DNA of 64,000 nucleotides, from assembly GCF_022370755.2 (NCBI RefSeq), contig NZ_CP092364.2, positions 3,844,001 through 3,908,000 on the forward strand, written 5' to 3'. Position 1 is the first letter of the stretch. Each line of letters starts with the position of its first letter. Below are positions 38,376 to 48,515 of the stretch, piece by piece. The DNA comes from Mycolicibacterium goodii (GTDB lineage: Bacteria; Actinomycetota; Actinomycetes; Mycobacteriales; Mycobacteriaceae). Both the position numbers and the translations under genes were made by a program. The notes below the pieces were generated by a model, which was given only the letters and a program-made list of their open reading frames with translations, did no database searches and had not been told where the DNA came from.

Positions 38376-38810
38376 TCAGGGGCACGCGGCAGGCGCGTCG
38401 TTGCGGACAGGTTGCCCGGCGGGAAGGGTGTAGGTCACGACGGCGTGAGCGTCGGATTCCGTCCGCACGACATGTGGGACACCCCCGGGGATGAGCACCG
38501 CCTGTCCCTGCCTGTACGGAACAACGGTACAGTTCAGAGCGGACTGCATGAACACTGTTCCCTCAGTGATTACGGTGTACTCTGGCCCAGGGTGACTGTG
38601 CCAGCCGCTACTGGCTACCCCGCGCAACACAAGCTCTTGTACGTACTGGGTGGTCGGGTGGCCGATGGCCACCACGACGACCGGAGCGTCAGTGGTGCCC
38701 TGGGCCAGGTCAGTGCGCTCGATGTCACCTTCGGCGGGGGTGGCGCCCGCCGAAGGTGACAACAGCCCGGCCACGGCAATCGCGACTCCCACGCCTGCAG
38801 CTTTTCTCAT
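38376..38810 (-). CDS. Exported cupin domain protein
   Basis: A 144-residue protein with a signal peptide (MRKAAGVGVAIAVAGLLSPSAGA) and one cupin barrel: WHSHPGPEYTVITEG holds the first metal motif and GGVPHVV the second. ATG 38810 has AGGGGAG just upstream. Probably acts outside the membrane, either as a small dioxygenase-like enzyme or as a binding protein. Monocistronic. Confidence 0.8.
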   Translation of the reverse strand: MRKAAGVGVAIAVAGLLSPSAGATPAEGDIERTDLAQGTTDAPVVVVAIGHPTTQYVQELVLRGVASSGWHSHPGPEYTVITEGTVFMQSALNCTVVPYRQGQAVLIPGGVPHVVRTESDAHAVVTYTLPAGQPVRNDAPAACP

Positions 38811-39265
38811 TACTCCCCTAGATCTCGGTCCCAATGTGGGCCTGCAGCAGTACCTTTTCCCTGCTACCTCTATCGCTGTCCTGCCCCAGGATCATCCAGC
38901 TTCGACGATATTGGCGAGCCTGCCGAGCGAGACGGTTTCGTCGGTGCCCCCGTTAATGCGAAAGCCTGCGTTGCAGCGAAGGTCCGCACACTCGTCGGCT
39001 CCGGGTGCAATCGAAGTGCTCCGCAAATGAGATATCGATAGGCAAACTTCCGGTAATGCGGCAGGAGCCACCGGAGCGCGCCGCATCGGAACGACCGCCC
39101 CGGCTAGGGTGGTAACGGAACTTCGCGCCGCCTTCAGGGGGAATAACGCAACCGGATGATCGCAACAAATATTCCCGCAGTTGCCACCTCGTCCCCAACC
39201 CGGGTACGGCTTCGGATCTCGCGGCCACCGGTGAACGACAAGGGGCTACGCCCCGGGGTATCGCA
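38811..39265. other. Intergenic stretch, no supported gene
   Basis: Between the exported cupin start and the end of the GNAT gene; no supported coding region. Confidence 0.45.
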
Positions 39266-40087
39266 TTAGAGCACAGCCTCGGGGGTCCCCCAGTTCCACA
39301 CCGGCCGAGCGTAGAGCGGGACCAGTCCGACCCGAATCATGTTGTTCAAGGAGGGTGCGTAGCCGTCGCTTCCAGGGTCGGCGGTCTGGGTCACCACCCA
39401 ACGGCATCCCGCTGTTCGCGCCGCGGCGACGCGCGCAGCGATGAGCGCCGACTGCGCGCCGCGGTTGCGATGTGTGGCAAGCGTCGCGCCACTGTTAAGT
39501 ACTGCGACGTCTTGCCAGACGAAGAGTGCAGCCCCGGCAACCATGCGGTCTTCGTCCCACGCCGAGAACAGCTGAAATTCGTTGCTGCCGTACCCGGGGA
39601 TTAACATGTCGGCGATTTCCCCGTCGGACATGCCAAGAACGCGCATAGTGAACCGCGTCCATTGCTCGACGTCAGGGGCGGCACCGACGCGCAGGTCAGT
39701 CGACCCGACGCAACGCACATCCTTGATATCGCAGATGTGTTGGAATCTAGCTTGACACGCACGTAACGCGTGACGGTCTCTAATCGCCGCCCACTCAGCC
39801 GGCGATACAGCCGGCGGAATGAGGATACGTGCGCTGGGATTACGTTGGGCGGTATAGAAATCGATGATCTGGTCAAAGAGCGGGCCAGTGATGGGCTCAT
39901 CGAGACCAAACGCGAGCGCATTGCTCCAGTATCCACTGACATCCTGACGCACCGACGTGACTACGCCGCCAGCCATGCGGGCGGTGGACACCCCGAGTGG
40001 ACAATTTCCGGGTGCCTTAGAGAGCAGCTGGTGGTACAACTCGGCCTCTGCGCGCTCTCCGCGTTCAACCCACTCGTTGACCTTCAC
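39266..40087 (-). CDS. GNAT family N-acetyltransferase
   Basis: A 273-residue protein whose C-terminal third is a GNAT domain: ATHRNRGAQSALIAARVAAA is the acetyl-CoA loop, followed by MIRVGLVPLYARPVWNW. The N-terminal half (LYHQLLSKAPGN...) resembles the leader domain of double-GNAT proteins. GTG 40087 has GGGGAG at good spacing. Substrate unknown. Confidence 0.8.
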   Translation of the reverse strand: MKVNEWVERGERAEAELYHQLLSKAPGNCPLGVSTARMAGGVVTSVRQDVSGYWSNALAFGLDEPITGPLFDQIIDFYTAQRNPSARILIPPAVSPAEWAAIRDRHALRACQARFQHICDIKDVRCVGSTDLRVGAAPDVEQWTRFTMRVLGMSDGEIADMLIPGYGSNEFQLFSAWDEDRMVAGAALFVWQDVAVLNSGATLATHRNRGAQSALIAARVAAARTAGCRWVVTQTADPGSDGYAPSLNNMIRVGLVPLYARPVWNWGTPEAVL

Positions 40088-40456
40088 GACAACTCCCCAA
40101 GCATCGGCGGCGCGGCCGGGTCCGCTTCAACACGGCCCACAATGTGGCTAATGACTACATATTCACCCCGACGCGGCGGCACCGTCAAGGCGGACATGTT
40201 CGCTCCGGCCGAATTGATCGGGTTGCCCAATCGGACTTATCGTTTCATTGGGCCCAATCCGCCTCCACTAGCGCTGTTTTCGAGGCCTCGTAGCAGATTC
40301 CTGCGGTTTCCGCCATACTGGCCAGCGGTGCTTTTCAATGGACACTAGCGTCAATGCGAGTCGCAATTGCCGTGACGCACTCTTCAGGGATTACTAACGC
40401 AGTGGCCGCCATGCGTCGCTCCCGGACCACGTGCCCGAACTGAGGACAGGAACATA
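40088..40456. other. Intergenic stretch between divergent genes
   Basis: 370 bp between the GNAT and methyltransferase genes, transcribed outward. No recognised gene; promoter regions expected. Confidence 0.45.
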
Positions 40457-41269
40457 GTGACGACAAAGGATCCCGACTTCGTGGATCTCAGGCTCGCTGG
40501 TAACCAGAGGAGTTCAACCACCCGCCACGCACTGCAGCCAATCACCGACGGGCTGTTGAACACCGCCGGTATCGTCGGCGGGTTTCGCGTGCTCGACTTG
40601 TACTGCGGACGTGGGGATCTATCATTTTCGCTGGCGGAGCGTGTGGGTGAGACGGGTAGCGTGGTGGGTATCGACCCATCCGCCGACGTCATTGAAGCAG
40701 CGCGGGAGCGCGCAACAAAAGGCGGCTACACAAACGTCAAGTTTCACCACGCAAGCATCGAACACTTTTGCACCTCGACGAGGTTCGATGCAGTGGTGTG
40801 TCGACATGTCATCTCGGGCCTCCGCGAACCGGTGGCCTTCCTGCGCGCAGCCGCAAGGTTAGTTCGTAACCGCGGCATCGTCGCCGTCCACGAGATGGAT
40901 GCCAGCCGCGGTATCCGGTCAACACCGCCGATACCGGATCTCCGCGCGGTCGACGACATCATTGGACGAACTCTGGATCGTCTTGGTGTTCTGCCCGACG
41001 CCGGCGGTCGACTTGTCGATCTTTTCGACGAGGCGGGATTACCCCTACCGGCATTGTCTGCTCAATCGATTGTGTCATCCGGTCTCGACGGTGCGGCGTT
41101 CGCGCTCACCGCGTCATTGCTCACCTCGCTGTTGCCCTATCTGACGCGCGATGACGTCGAGACCCTTCAGATCGCCACTCTCGAACATCGGCTACGGCAG
41201 TCGGCACTACAACTTCTCAGCCAGGTCGAATTTGTCCCCCAAGTATGCGCGTGGGTCCGGATCAATTGA
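40457..41269 (+). CDS. SAM-dependent methyltransferase (UbiE/Methyltransf_25 type)
   Basis: A 270-residue class I methyltransferase: LDLYCGRGDLSFSLAE (motif I), VVGIDPSADVIEAARERA (motif post-I), and FDAVVCRHVISGLREPVAFL (motif II/III). No membrane segment. The acceptor is unknown; the layout resembles methyltransferases acting on small lipids, quinones or polyketides. GTG start. No neighbour shares its transcript. Confidence 0.85.
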   Translation: MTTKDPDFVDLRLAGNQRSSTTRHALQPITDGLLNTAGIVGGFRVLDLYCGRGDLSFSLAERVGETGSVVGIDPSADVIEAARERATKGGYTNVKFHHASIEHFCTSTRFDAVVCRHVISGLREPVAFLRAAARLVRNRGIVAVHEMDASRGIRSTPPIPDLRAVDDIIGRTLDRLGVLPDAGGRLVDLFDEAGLPLPALSAQSIVSSGLDGAAFALTASLLTSLLPYLTRDDVETLQIATLEHRLRQSALQLLSQVEFVPQVCAWVRIN

Positions 41270-42433
41270 AACGCTCAGCGGCGTAACGTAATGCGTAGGA
41301 TCCGGTGACTGGCACGCCCCTGACAGGGACGGTCGATAAAGGCCGAAATTTGGTTCTGGCGAGGTTTTCGCGTCGACATCCTCGGTTGTTGTGTCCCGCG
41401 TTCGAATTGGGTATCGAAGCGTGGTTGGTCACCGTATGGGCAGTGGCTGCGGTATGCCGCTCGTTCATGGAAGTACCAGTTGAGCAAGGTGGTTCGCCGT
41501 CCTAGGTGGTTAGGATTGATGACCGCCGCGGGGTGAGCCGTAGACATGGCGCTGGATGTAGGAGATATCGATGAACATCACCGGGGCATAGTGTCGACTT
41601 GTTCAAGCCATTTCTGGGATTGTCGAACCGACAGCACCACTTGCGTCGGACATTAGCCATCCCTAGTCAGACCGAGGGCCCAAGCTCGGCGAACCACGCC
41701 TCCTACTCCCGTCTACGCGGCAGTACGTCGAACGCGTGACAGTCTCGACAACGGCGCCACCGTGGCCAATGGCTTCCGAGGCAGATTTCAGCATGTGGCC
41801 ATTGGTTCCGCATTCACTACCGCGACGGCGCCAGGTAACACTGCCGTCGGATCGCTGCCGGAAAGCCATGGTTCCTCGCAGTCCAGCTATTCCACTGGAG
41901 AACACCCGGAACCGTGCCGAGATCGCGGCTGACGACAACGTGCTCGGCACGGGCTGATCTGTGAACGCTCCCCCAGCCTGGAGAGGACCGTTGTGGCGGC
42001 ATTCGCACCCTAGCGAGGCGCGACGCCAGGTTCGACAACGACGCCAGGTCACCCGATGGGCACGCCGGCCCATGCTGACACTTGGGGTATGGCTACCGCG
42101 CCGGGATGCTATTCCTGCCGTAACGCCTCAGACCACCTACGCATGCATGCCAAACGTGGGTCGGGGCCTATCTGCGGCCGATCATCGCCGGTGCTCGATT
42201 CAGCCTGTAATGGGCATGGTGTCACGTTGCGGGAACCGTTGATGTGTATTCATCGTATACATTGTATGCGGTGCCTATATATGCCCCCCGGAGTTCTCCG
42301 GGTCGGCGCTCTGCATGTTGGAAGGTCAGCCGCTTGTAGGGCTTGGCCTTTGCGGTGTCGGGAGGTCGTTTTGCCGAGACGGCATCGAGACAAATCGCAC
42401 GCTGAAGGGCAGTGACTGATGAAGGAGGAGAAA
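41270..42433. other. Long stretch without a supported gene
   Basis: About 1.16 kb. Several 70-135-codon open frames on both strands, none with both a ribosome site and a known domain. The end holds a palindromic site (42255-42269) and an AT-rich promoter-like part before the SDR at 42434. Probably decayed DNA. Confidence 0.5.
42255..42269. promoter_or_regulatory. Candidate operator GTATAC-ATT-GTATGC
   Basis: Inverted repeat with 5 of 6 matched positions, about 165 bp before the SDR start, followed by an AT-rich segment (CTATATATG). Suggests repressor control of the mycofactocin SDR. Confidence 0.4.
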
Positions 42434-43273
42434 GTGGTTAAACGGTTCGAGGGCAAGGTTGCGCTCATCACCGGCGCCGCGCGGGGGCAGGGTCGGTCCC
42501 ACGCCCTTAGGTTTGCCGAGGAAGGCGCGCACATCGTTGCAATAGACATCTGCAGTCAAATTGACACGGTGAACTACGCGATGTCGCGCCCGGCAGATCT
42601 CGACGAGACCGTTCGGTTGATCGAGAATATTGGTGGTCGCATCGTTGCCGAGAAGGTTGATGTTCGTGACGGCGCGGCGCTTCGGAGCGCCGTTGATCGT
42701 GGTGTCGCGCAGTTGGGCCGCTTGGACTATGTGATGGCAAATGCGGGCATTTTGCCCGGGATCGGTGAGGATGACCCGAAGGTCGCTGCATTCGATGATG
42801 CGGTTGACGTGATGCTCAAGGGCGTGTACCACACGGTTGAGGCTTCGATACCAGCGCTGACGCATCATGGTGCAGGGGGCGCTGTCGTCATCACCAGTTC
42901 CGCGATTGCCGATCGGTCGGTGCTCAGCCCGTCGTTCCGGACGATGAATCACGGTGTCGCCGGTTATACGGCCGCCAAGAGTGGGTTGATTGGGTTAATG
43001 CACTATTACGCGAAAACACTCGCAGAGAAGAACATTCGCGTGAACGCAGTTCTCCCGACGGGAGTCGCGACGCCCATGGTGACCGATGGGGCTGTTGAGC
43101 GTTACTGGAACGCTTTCCCCGAGGTTGGCGCGGCCGTGGGGAATGCCTTGCCTGGGGTGGACATGATCGAGAGCTCAGACGTTACCGAGGCCATGGTGTA
43201 TCTCTGCAGTGAGTCCGGTAGGTACGTCACGGGGATCTCACTGCCGGTGGACGCAGGTTTCCTGGTGCAGTGA
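42434..43273 (+). CDS. Mycofactocin-coupled SDR family oxidoreductase
   Basis: A 279-residue SDR: VKRFEGKVALITGAARGQGRSH, the family insertion with CSQIDTVNYAM, NAG, catalytic Ser in ITSSAIA, and YTAAK. Ends LPVDAGFLV, like the SDR at 32747 and clearly its paralogue. GTG 42434 lies five bases after AGGAGG, so it is preferred over ATG 42419. Third mycofactocin-type SDR of the window. Confidence 0.88.
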   Translation: MVKRFEGKVALITGAARGQGRSHALRFAEEGAHIVAIDICSQIDTVNYAMSRPADLDETVRLIENIGGRIVAEKVDVRDGAALRSAVDRGVAQLGRLDYVMANAGILPGIGEDDPKVAAFDDAVDVMLKGVYHTVEASIPALTHHGAGGAVVITSSAIADRSVLSPSFRTMNHGVAGYTAAKSGLIGLMHYYAKTLAEKNIRVNAVLPTGVATPMVTDGAVERYWNAFPEVGAAVGNALPGVDMIESSDVTEAMVYLCSESGRYVTGISLPVDAGFLVQ

Positions 43274-44045
43274 AAGTGCGGCCGTCGAGGCCCACGCGGG
43301 GCCATCGGAACGGCGTGTGACGCGACCGGCGGCGGCACGTCCGGCGTCCATGTGACGCCTGACGCTAGACGAATGTTCTCTGCCACGGTGTCGCCGCCGG
43401 ACCGCCTCACAACAACAGAAGCTGTAGCGCGTCGAAAACATCTGCGCCGAAGTAGTGATCGGTCGATGTCGGGCTTCCGGCTTTCAGGGCATCGACCCCG
43501 CAAGAGTTCAGCAGACGACAGCCAGGCGCTGACGGCTCGAAAAGGATCTGGGGCATGACGAACGGTCCTTCTGCGACATGCAGACCGTTGATCCCTGATG
43601 GATGTCGTTGGCTACGGCAGCCGACGACGCCGACGTTGAAGCCTGAAGTGCAGGACGTTTTGCGGTTCGTCGCGAACCAGAAGGGAGCGATCGTGAACTC
43701 GGAGCGTGGCCTAGCACGTATGGCCAACGCCCGCTCGAAGCGACCGGACACAGAGTCTTCACACACGGCTGAACCAGCACCTTGAAGAAGACTGCCGAAA
43801 TCGTTTGGCACCGACAGCATCTCAACCGTGTTGCCGCCTCCGGCATCAATCGAACGACTAAGTACTCTCATTATCCCAATTTGGGCTGTCGCCTCACTGG
43901 CGGCGCTGACTCTCGCGACGCCTGCCCAAGGCGGCGGCCCAGCCTTCGGGCCGATAGCCATACCTGTGCGGGCCGACCCACAAACACGATTAAACGACCG
44001 GTGTCATTGTCGCCGCTGGCTTAGAGGAAAGGGTGTAGGCCGACA
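43274..44045. other. Stretch without a supported gene
   Basis: About 770 bp before the sigma factor. A minus-strand frame of 185 codons (43407-43961) is open, and a plus-strand piece near 43850 encodes a signal-peptide-like run, but neither has family features or a good start. Left unassigned. Confidence 0.45.
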
Positions 44046-44648
44046 ATGGCTGCGACGAAGAGCGACCTTACGACGGTGATTGCGGCAGACAGCCATAAAT
44101 CTACCGCCGAGACCGCGGCGTTCACCAGCGACGTCCGCCCACTGATGGCGTCACTTCTGCGAGATGCGCTGCAGCTGACCCGCTCTGATGCGGACGCTGA
44201 GGACCTGTTGCAGGATACCTTGATGCACGCGTACAAGGGGCTGGATGGATTTCGACCCGGTACCAACCTACGAGCGTGGCTACGACGCATCATGCGCAAC
44301 ACATGGATTAGTGATTACCGCCGCAGGGAGCGTAGACCCTCGGAGCTGCTTTCCGCCGAACTCAGCGAAACTGTGCTCGGGTCGGGTGCGTTCGCCCAGT
44401 CAGCGTTGCTGCGGCCGTCTGCCGAAGATGACGTCCTAGCGAAGTCACCGCGCAGCGACCTGCAGGCCGCCATGAATGTACTCTCGCACGACCACCGCCT
44501 GGTGCTCTACTACGTAGAGGTGGAAGGGTACCCGTTACGAGAAGTGGCCCGCATGATGGGAATTCCCCTGGGGACCGCGATGTCGCGTCTGCACCGCAGT
44601 CGACTTCGGCTCAGGATGGAACTGACCACAGGGCAGATCGGAACCTGA
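44046..44648 (+). CDS. ECF (extracytoplasmic function) RNA polymerase sigma factor
   Basis: A 200-residue sigma-70 family group IV protein. Region 2 is DAEDLLQDTLMHAYKGLDGF with the helix LRAWLRRIMRNTWISDYRR; region 4 is YPLREVARMMGIPLGTAMSRLHRSR. It is closest in style to the SigH/SigE-like group. No anti-sigma gene follows; instead a leftward TetR gene comes 47 bp downstream. The regulon is unknown. Confidence 0.9.
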   Translation: MAATKSDLTTVIAADSHKSTAETAAFTSDVRPLMASLLRDALQLTRSDADAEDLLQDTLMHAYKGLDGFRPGTNLRAWLRRIMRNTWISDYRRRERRPSELLSAELSETVLGSGAFAQSALLRPSAEDDVLAKSPRSDLQAAMNVLSHDHRLVLYYVEVEGYPLREVARMMGIPLGTAMSRLHRSRLRLRMELTTGQIGT

Positions 44649-44695
44649 TTCGCAGCAGCCGACAGGGTTGACCGTAGTCACCGGCCGGGTGGCTA

Positions 44696-45271
44696 TCAGC
44701 GTGGCCGCAAACCTGTGAGCATGAGGCGAATCACACTCCTGGGCACTGCGTCGTCCGTAGACGCCAACCAAGCGCTCGACAACGATGTACCCAGGCCCCG
44801 CATCACGACGTGCACAAAGGTATCGACCTGCTTTCGGTTGTTGACGATCTTCCCACGCGTGCGTGCTGACTCTAAGACGTCTTCCAACGGGGCGAAGGCC
44901 TGTCGGGAAGCTTCCTCCACGAGTTCGACGCCTTCGTCGAAGGGACGCGCATGCATCAACTGCACGAGAACGGGATGCTCAGCTACGAAGGTGCAGTAGG
45001 TCTTGCAGAACATCATCAGTGCCTTATCGATGGGCAGCTGCAATTCCAACCCCGCCAACAGTCGGCCCAACTCGGCGTACCCACGCAGTGCTAATGCCAA
45101 CAGCAGGTCCTGCTTGGTGGCGAAGTGCTTTTGCGGCGCCGACGGACTCACGCCGCACTCGCGGGCAAGGTCACGAAGCGATAGGGCCGCCAGACCGTCG
45201 CTCTCGATCTTCACCATGGCGGCCGAGAGGATCGATTCGCGGAGGTCCCCGTGGTGGTACGGACGACGCAT
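44696..45271 (-). CDS. TetR family transcriptional regulator
   Basis: A 191-residue TetR regulator: YHHGDLRESILSAA then LSLRDLARECGVSPSAPQKHFATKQDLL as HTH, with a TetR_C_13-type C-terminal domain. Upstream, around 45355-45380, an AT-rich piece with ATGTATGTACCGTATAT may be its own operator. Converges with the sigma gene. Confidence 0.85.
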   Translation of the reverse strand: MRRPYHHGDLRESILSAAMVKIESDGLAALSLRDLARECGVSPSAPQKHFATKQDLLLALALRGYAELGRLLAGLELQLPIDKALMMFCKTYCTFVAEHPVLVQLMHARPFDEGVELVEEASRQAFAPLEDVLESARTRGKIVNNRKQVDTFVHVVMRGLGTSLSSAWLASTDDAVPRSVIRLMLTGLRPR

Positions 45272-45488
45272 GCGTATGACGGTACCTCACCCCGATCTAC
45301 CAGCGCCGGACGCGCGAGACGGAATTTCGGGCGAACCATCAGCTATCAATGCCAAGTTTTGCAATGTATGTACCGTATATTTTGTTGTGCACCTCGCCTG
45401 AGGCGCTATGCGCAGGGATCCTAACCGCCGAGGCCCACAGGCGGTTCGCTGCTGGGCCCCTCCGGGTTCCGACTGAAAAGACCGCTCC

Positions 45489-45790
45489 ATGGCACGCTCC
45501 GACGTCCTAGTCTCCGTTGACTGGGCCGAGAACAATCTCGACGCACCGAACACCGTGTTCGTCGAGGTCGACGAGGGCATCAGCGCCTACGACGGCGGCC
45601 ACATCGCCAGCGCAGTGCGGCTGGACTGGAAGACCGACTGCAGGATCAGGTGAAGCGCGACTTCGTCGATCAGCAGCAGTTCTCCAAGCTGCTCTCGGAC
45701 AAGGGCATTTTTAACGACGACACCATGGTCCTCTACGGCGGCAACAACAACTGGTTCGCTGCCTACGCCTACTGGTACTTCAAGCTGTAG
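45489..45790 (+). pseudogene. Truncated, frameshifted thiosulfate sulfurtransferase (rhodanese)
   Basis: The start (MARSDVLVSVDWAENNLD) and YGGNNNWFAAYAYWYFKL clearly match mycobacterial CysA2-like rhodaneses. A one-base loss after WKTD (near 45640) shifts the frame, and a stop directly after YFKL ends it at about one third of the normal length of roughly 275 residues. The catalytic Cys domain is gone. Confidence 0.85.
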
Positions 45791-45799
45791 CGAACTCTC

Positions 45800-46120
45800 A
45801 CAGCTCTACTCCGTACCCCGCGCCAGCTGCGGCCGGTGCATCGGTGTATTCGCAGTGGACGCCCGCCGACCCGGTTGTCGCAGAATGACCACAGTGCCAT
45901 ACGGAGTGCGGAATGGGCTCCCGATAACGCGTCAAGGTCAGAATCTCGACTATCTCGGCGCGACTGACAAGGTAAACGTCTTTGCTGCGCCACAAAGAAT
46001 TGGGGGTGCAGGCTACTGCAATCAAGTGTGGGTCAAACCCGTTCCAGGCGGCTTCGACAAGCCACAACTTTGTCAATGCCGTCTCGACGGTAAACGGCGG
46101 AAACGGTGAACGCGAGCAGC
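45800..46120 (-). pseudogene. Decayed DUF1348 (NTF2-like) gene
   Basis: A minus-strand frame reads PFPPFTVETALTKL, AAWNGFDPHLIAVACTPNS, WRSKDVYLVSRAEIVEIL, matching the start of DUF1348 proteins. The continuation LWSFCDNRVGGRP lies in another frame (near 45870), followed by EYTDAPA back in the first. Frameshifts and loss of the C-terminus show decay. Directly downstream of the deformylase. Confidence 0.6.
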
Positions 46121-46264
46121 TCGTGCGTGAGAGCCACCGCGGCTCCGTACGCGATGGAGTGACTGCCAGGGGCACCGCTAGCTCGACGTCGACGCCTTGC
46201 GTGCTGAGCTGTCGAGTCGTTCCACCAACAGTCTGGTCTCGGGAACTCCGCGGATGCTGGGCCA

Positions 46265-46873
46265 CTAGCCGTCCTTGAATGGGTGCCTGTCGACGCCCGG
46301 AGTCCATGTGGCGCCCGGTCGACCCCATTCGGATCTTGACAGCGCGATCAACGACTTCTCCGCGCGTTCTGCATGGGGTCCGACGAGCCGGTCAATGTAG
46401 AGGCGTCCATCGAGATGGTCGGTCTCGTGCTGCAGCATTCTGGCGAACACCCCCGATCCAGCGACCACGACGGGCTCTCCATCCTCGTCGAAGCCGCGGA
46501 CCTCCGCCCGTTCAGATCGGACGACGGGGAACTTCAATCCCGGAACAGACAAGCACGCCTCGACATCGAGATTGGCATCGGGCATTCGCAGCGGGACGTT
46601 CGAGCGGGTCAACACCGCATTGATCACGACCCCGGCACGCCGCTCCGGTCGGCCAGCGGCCTCGGGGCAATCGTAGACGAAAATCCGTTCCTTGAAGCCG
46701 ATCTGGTTGGCGGAGAGACCGACTCCGCCGGACCGCGCAAGCGTCTCCCGCATGTCAGCTATCAGGTCACCTCGCTCCCCAACGAGGCACTTCGGTCCGT
46801 CGACGACCGGAAGCGGCGTGGTCGCCATCCCAAGGATTGAATCCCCGACAACTCGGATCGGCAAGACGGTCAC
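46265..46873 (-). CDS. def: Peptide deformylase
   Basis: A 202-residue metallo-enzyme that removes the formyl group from new protein N-termini. Motif 1 is GVGLSANQIG, motif 2 EACLSVPG (usual EGCLS), and motif 3 HETDHLDG with the metal histidines and catalytic Glu. GTG 46873 has AAAGGAG upstream. It lies in accessory DNA without fmt, so it is probably an extra copy, perhaps serving a special substrate or giving inhibitor tolerance. Confidence 0.9.
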   Translation of the reverse strand: MTVLPIRVVGDSILGMATTPLPVVDGPKCLVGERGDLIADMRETLARSGGVGLSANQIGFKERIFVYDCPEAAGRPERRAGVVINAVLTRSNVPLRMPDANLDVEACLSVPGLKFPVVRSERAEVRGFDEDGEPVVVAGSGVFARMLQHETDHLDGRLYIDRLVGPHAERAEKSLIALSRSEWGRPGATWTPGVDRHPFKDG

Positions 46874-46979
46874 AGTGCTGCTCCTTTGGTTGTGGTGTGG
46901 AGGAGCACAGGTATATCGGCTACGGGACGAGTTAACCAAGGAAGAAACAGGATCGGGTGATGCACTGTCGGGACAACTT

Positions 46980-48152
46980 TCATACTGGGAGCTCGAGCGG
47001 TAGATCACACCACACCGTCGTCCCGTTCCCGGGGGGACTGATCATGGTGAACACCCCGCCAACGGACTCAATCCGATCATGCAGGCAAAGAAGTCCTGAT
47101 CCGGAACCGAGATGCCCGAAATGCGCGCCCCCAACGCCATCATCAGTGACGCGCACCGACAGCGTCTGGTCATCGATCGCGGCGGCCACTTCCATCCTGG
47201 ACGCCTGTGAGTGCTTCACGGCGTTCGCCACCGCTTCCGCGACCAGGAAATAGGCCGCAGCTTCGATGCTGCTGGGCAGTCTGCGGTCCACGCCCACGCC
47301 CACGCCCACGCGCAGGTCGACTGGCACGTCGGATGCGCGGGCCAGCATCACGAGGGCCGCGCGTAGCCAACCGATTGTCAATATTCGCGGGAACGCCGCG
47401 CACGCAATGCCTTGCAACTGGTCGTGCGTCTCTTGAAGCAGAACGAGCAAAGGCGGAACATGTTGGAAAAAAGCCGCATTCGCATCCTCGCCGGCTATCC
47501 GGAGCCCCAGCGCCACATTGACGACTAGTTGTTGCGCCCCCTCGCGGACCTTCCGCTCGATATCCCGGCGGACTTCATCCGACACGGCAATTAATCGAGC
47601 CTGGGTCGTAACAAGCTCCGCCCTGGCATCGGCCGCGGCAATGGTCGGTAGTAGCAGATCGGCGAAGCCCCGCGCCACCTGTTCCATCTGGGGTGAGAGC
47701 CGACAGCCAAATATGCCAAGCGCCAACGTTCCCCAGGAACCCCCACCGACCCGAAGCGGGATCGTGATGGTGTGCCACTCGGCACCTGCTTCGTCGTTTA
47801 CACAGGACTGCTCATCGCCATCAGCTTTACGGACCCACGAAACGGGCCGCTCACGCTCCGTATCTGCGCGGTGGTCGGGTGGATCTCCGGCTCGCGCAGC
47901 GGGCACACCGGTGCGGCCAGGGTCCCGCACAGTAGTGGCTAGAAGCACAGCAGACCCGTCGCGACCGAGCTTCAACACCTGCGCAGCATCAGCGTGTGCG
48001 CGTTGCAGCGTCTCCGCGGTCACTGCGGCGAAGAGCTCCGGCGATGGCCTCCCAGCCGCGACCAACTCCGCCAGTCGGCGAAGCGCTTGCACACTCGCGC
48101 TCGACTCAGGGGTTGAGTGCCGACCACCAATGTTGGCATGCGACTGAGCCAT
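46980..48152 (-). CDS. GAF / HATPase protein: histidine-kinase-like, lacks phospho-acceptor His
   Basis: A 390-residue soluble protein. Residues about 20-175 look like a GAF sensor domain, then a dimerisation segment DIERKVREGAQQLVV, then HATPase_c with N-box LVAEAVANAVKHS, DDGVGG, and GSGSGLLCLHDR. In NarL-type kinases the segment reads DLHDGAQQ, so His is replaced by Arg203. No response regulator gene is adjacent. It may be a pseudo-kinase, an ATP-binding sensor, or act on another kinase. It ends 107 bp before the deformylase start, same strand. Confidence 0.8.
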   Translation of the reverse strand: MAQSHANIGGRHSTPESSASVQALRRLAELVAAGRPSPELFAAVTAETLQRAHADAAQVLKLGRDGSAVLLATTVRDPGRTGVPAARAGDPPDHRADTERERPVSWVRKADGDEQSCVNDEAGAEWHTITIPLRVGGGSWGTLALGIFGCRLSPQMEQVARGFADLLLPTIAAADARAELVTTQARLIAVSDEVRRDIERKVREGAQQLVVNVALGLRIAGEDANAAFFQHVPPLLVLLQETHDQLQGIACAAFPRILTIGWLRAALVMLARASDVPVDLRVGVGVGVDRRLPSSIEAAAYFLVAEAVANAVKHSQASRMEVAAAIDDQTLSVRVTDDGVGGAHFGHLGSGSGLLCLHDRIESVGGVFTMISPPGNGTTVWCDLPLELPV

Positions 48153-48515
48153 CAGGCCGGCGTAGCGCTGCGTGAATTAAAAGAGTGCCGTGATGAGCTG
48201 TTTACTCTGCGCACGACGTTGACCCCGTTCACGATCATCGAAACCGTGCGTCGCGCCAGAGCCCCCTCATCGGTTAGATGTGTCATCGCAACATGCTCGC
48301 CCGTCTCCGTGAGGTAAACAAGCGGAACGCCAAATCGATCCGATCGTTTATCTCGATGAATTGGTGGTCGGGTAGTGCCCAGCGCCTGAAAAAAGCGATG
48401 ATGCAAAATGCCGCCAGCTCGGCTGACCTCATTCGCTCACAGTACATTTAGTCTGTCGCCGCCGCCTCCAGCATCGAGTAAAGGCCGACTAACCTTTGTT
48501 GACCGAGGACATTCT
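48153..48515. other. Intergenic stretch, no supported gene
   Basis: Between the kinase-like gene and an SDR remnant. An 84-codon minus-strand frame (48152-48406) is open but has no recognised feature. Confidence 0.45.

Noticed and set aside
43407..43961. Minus-strand frame of 185 codons before the sigma factor
   Set aside because: Open but with no family resemblance or clear ribosome site; it could be decayed DNA. Not called as a gene.
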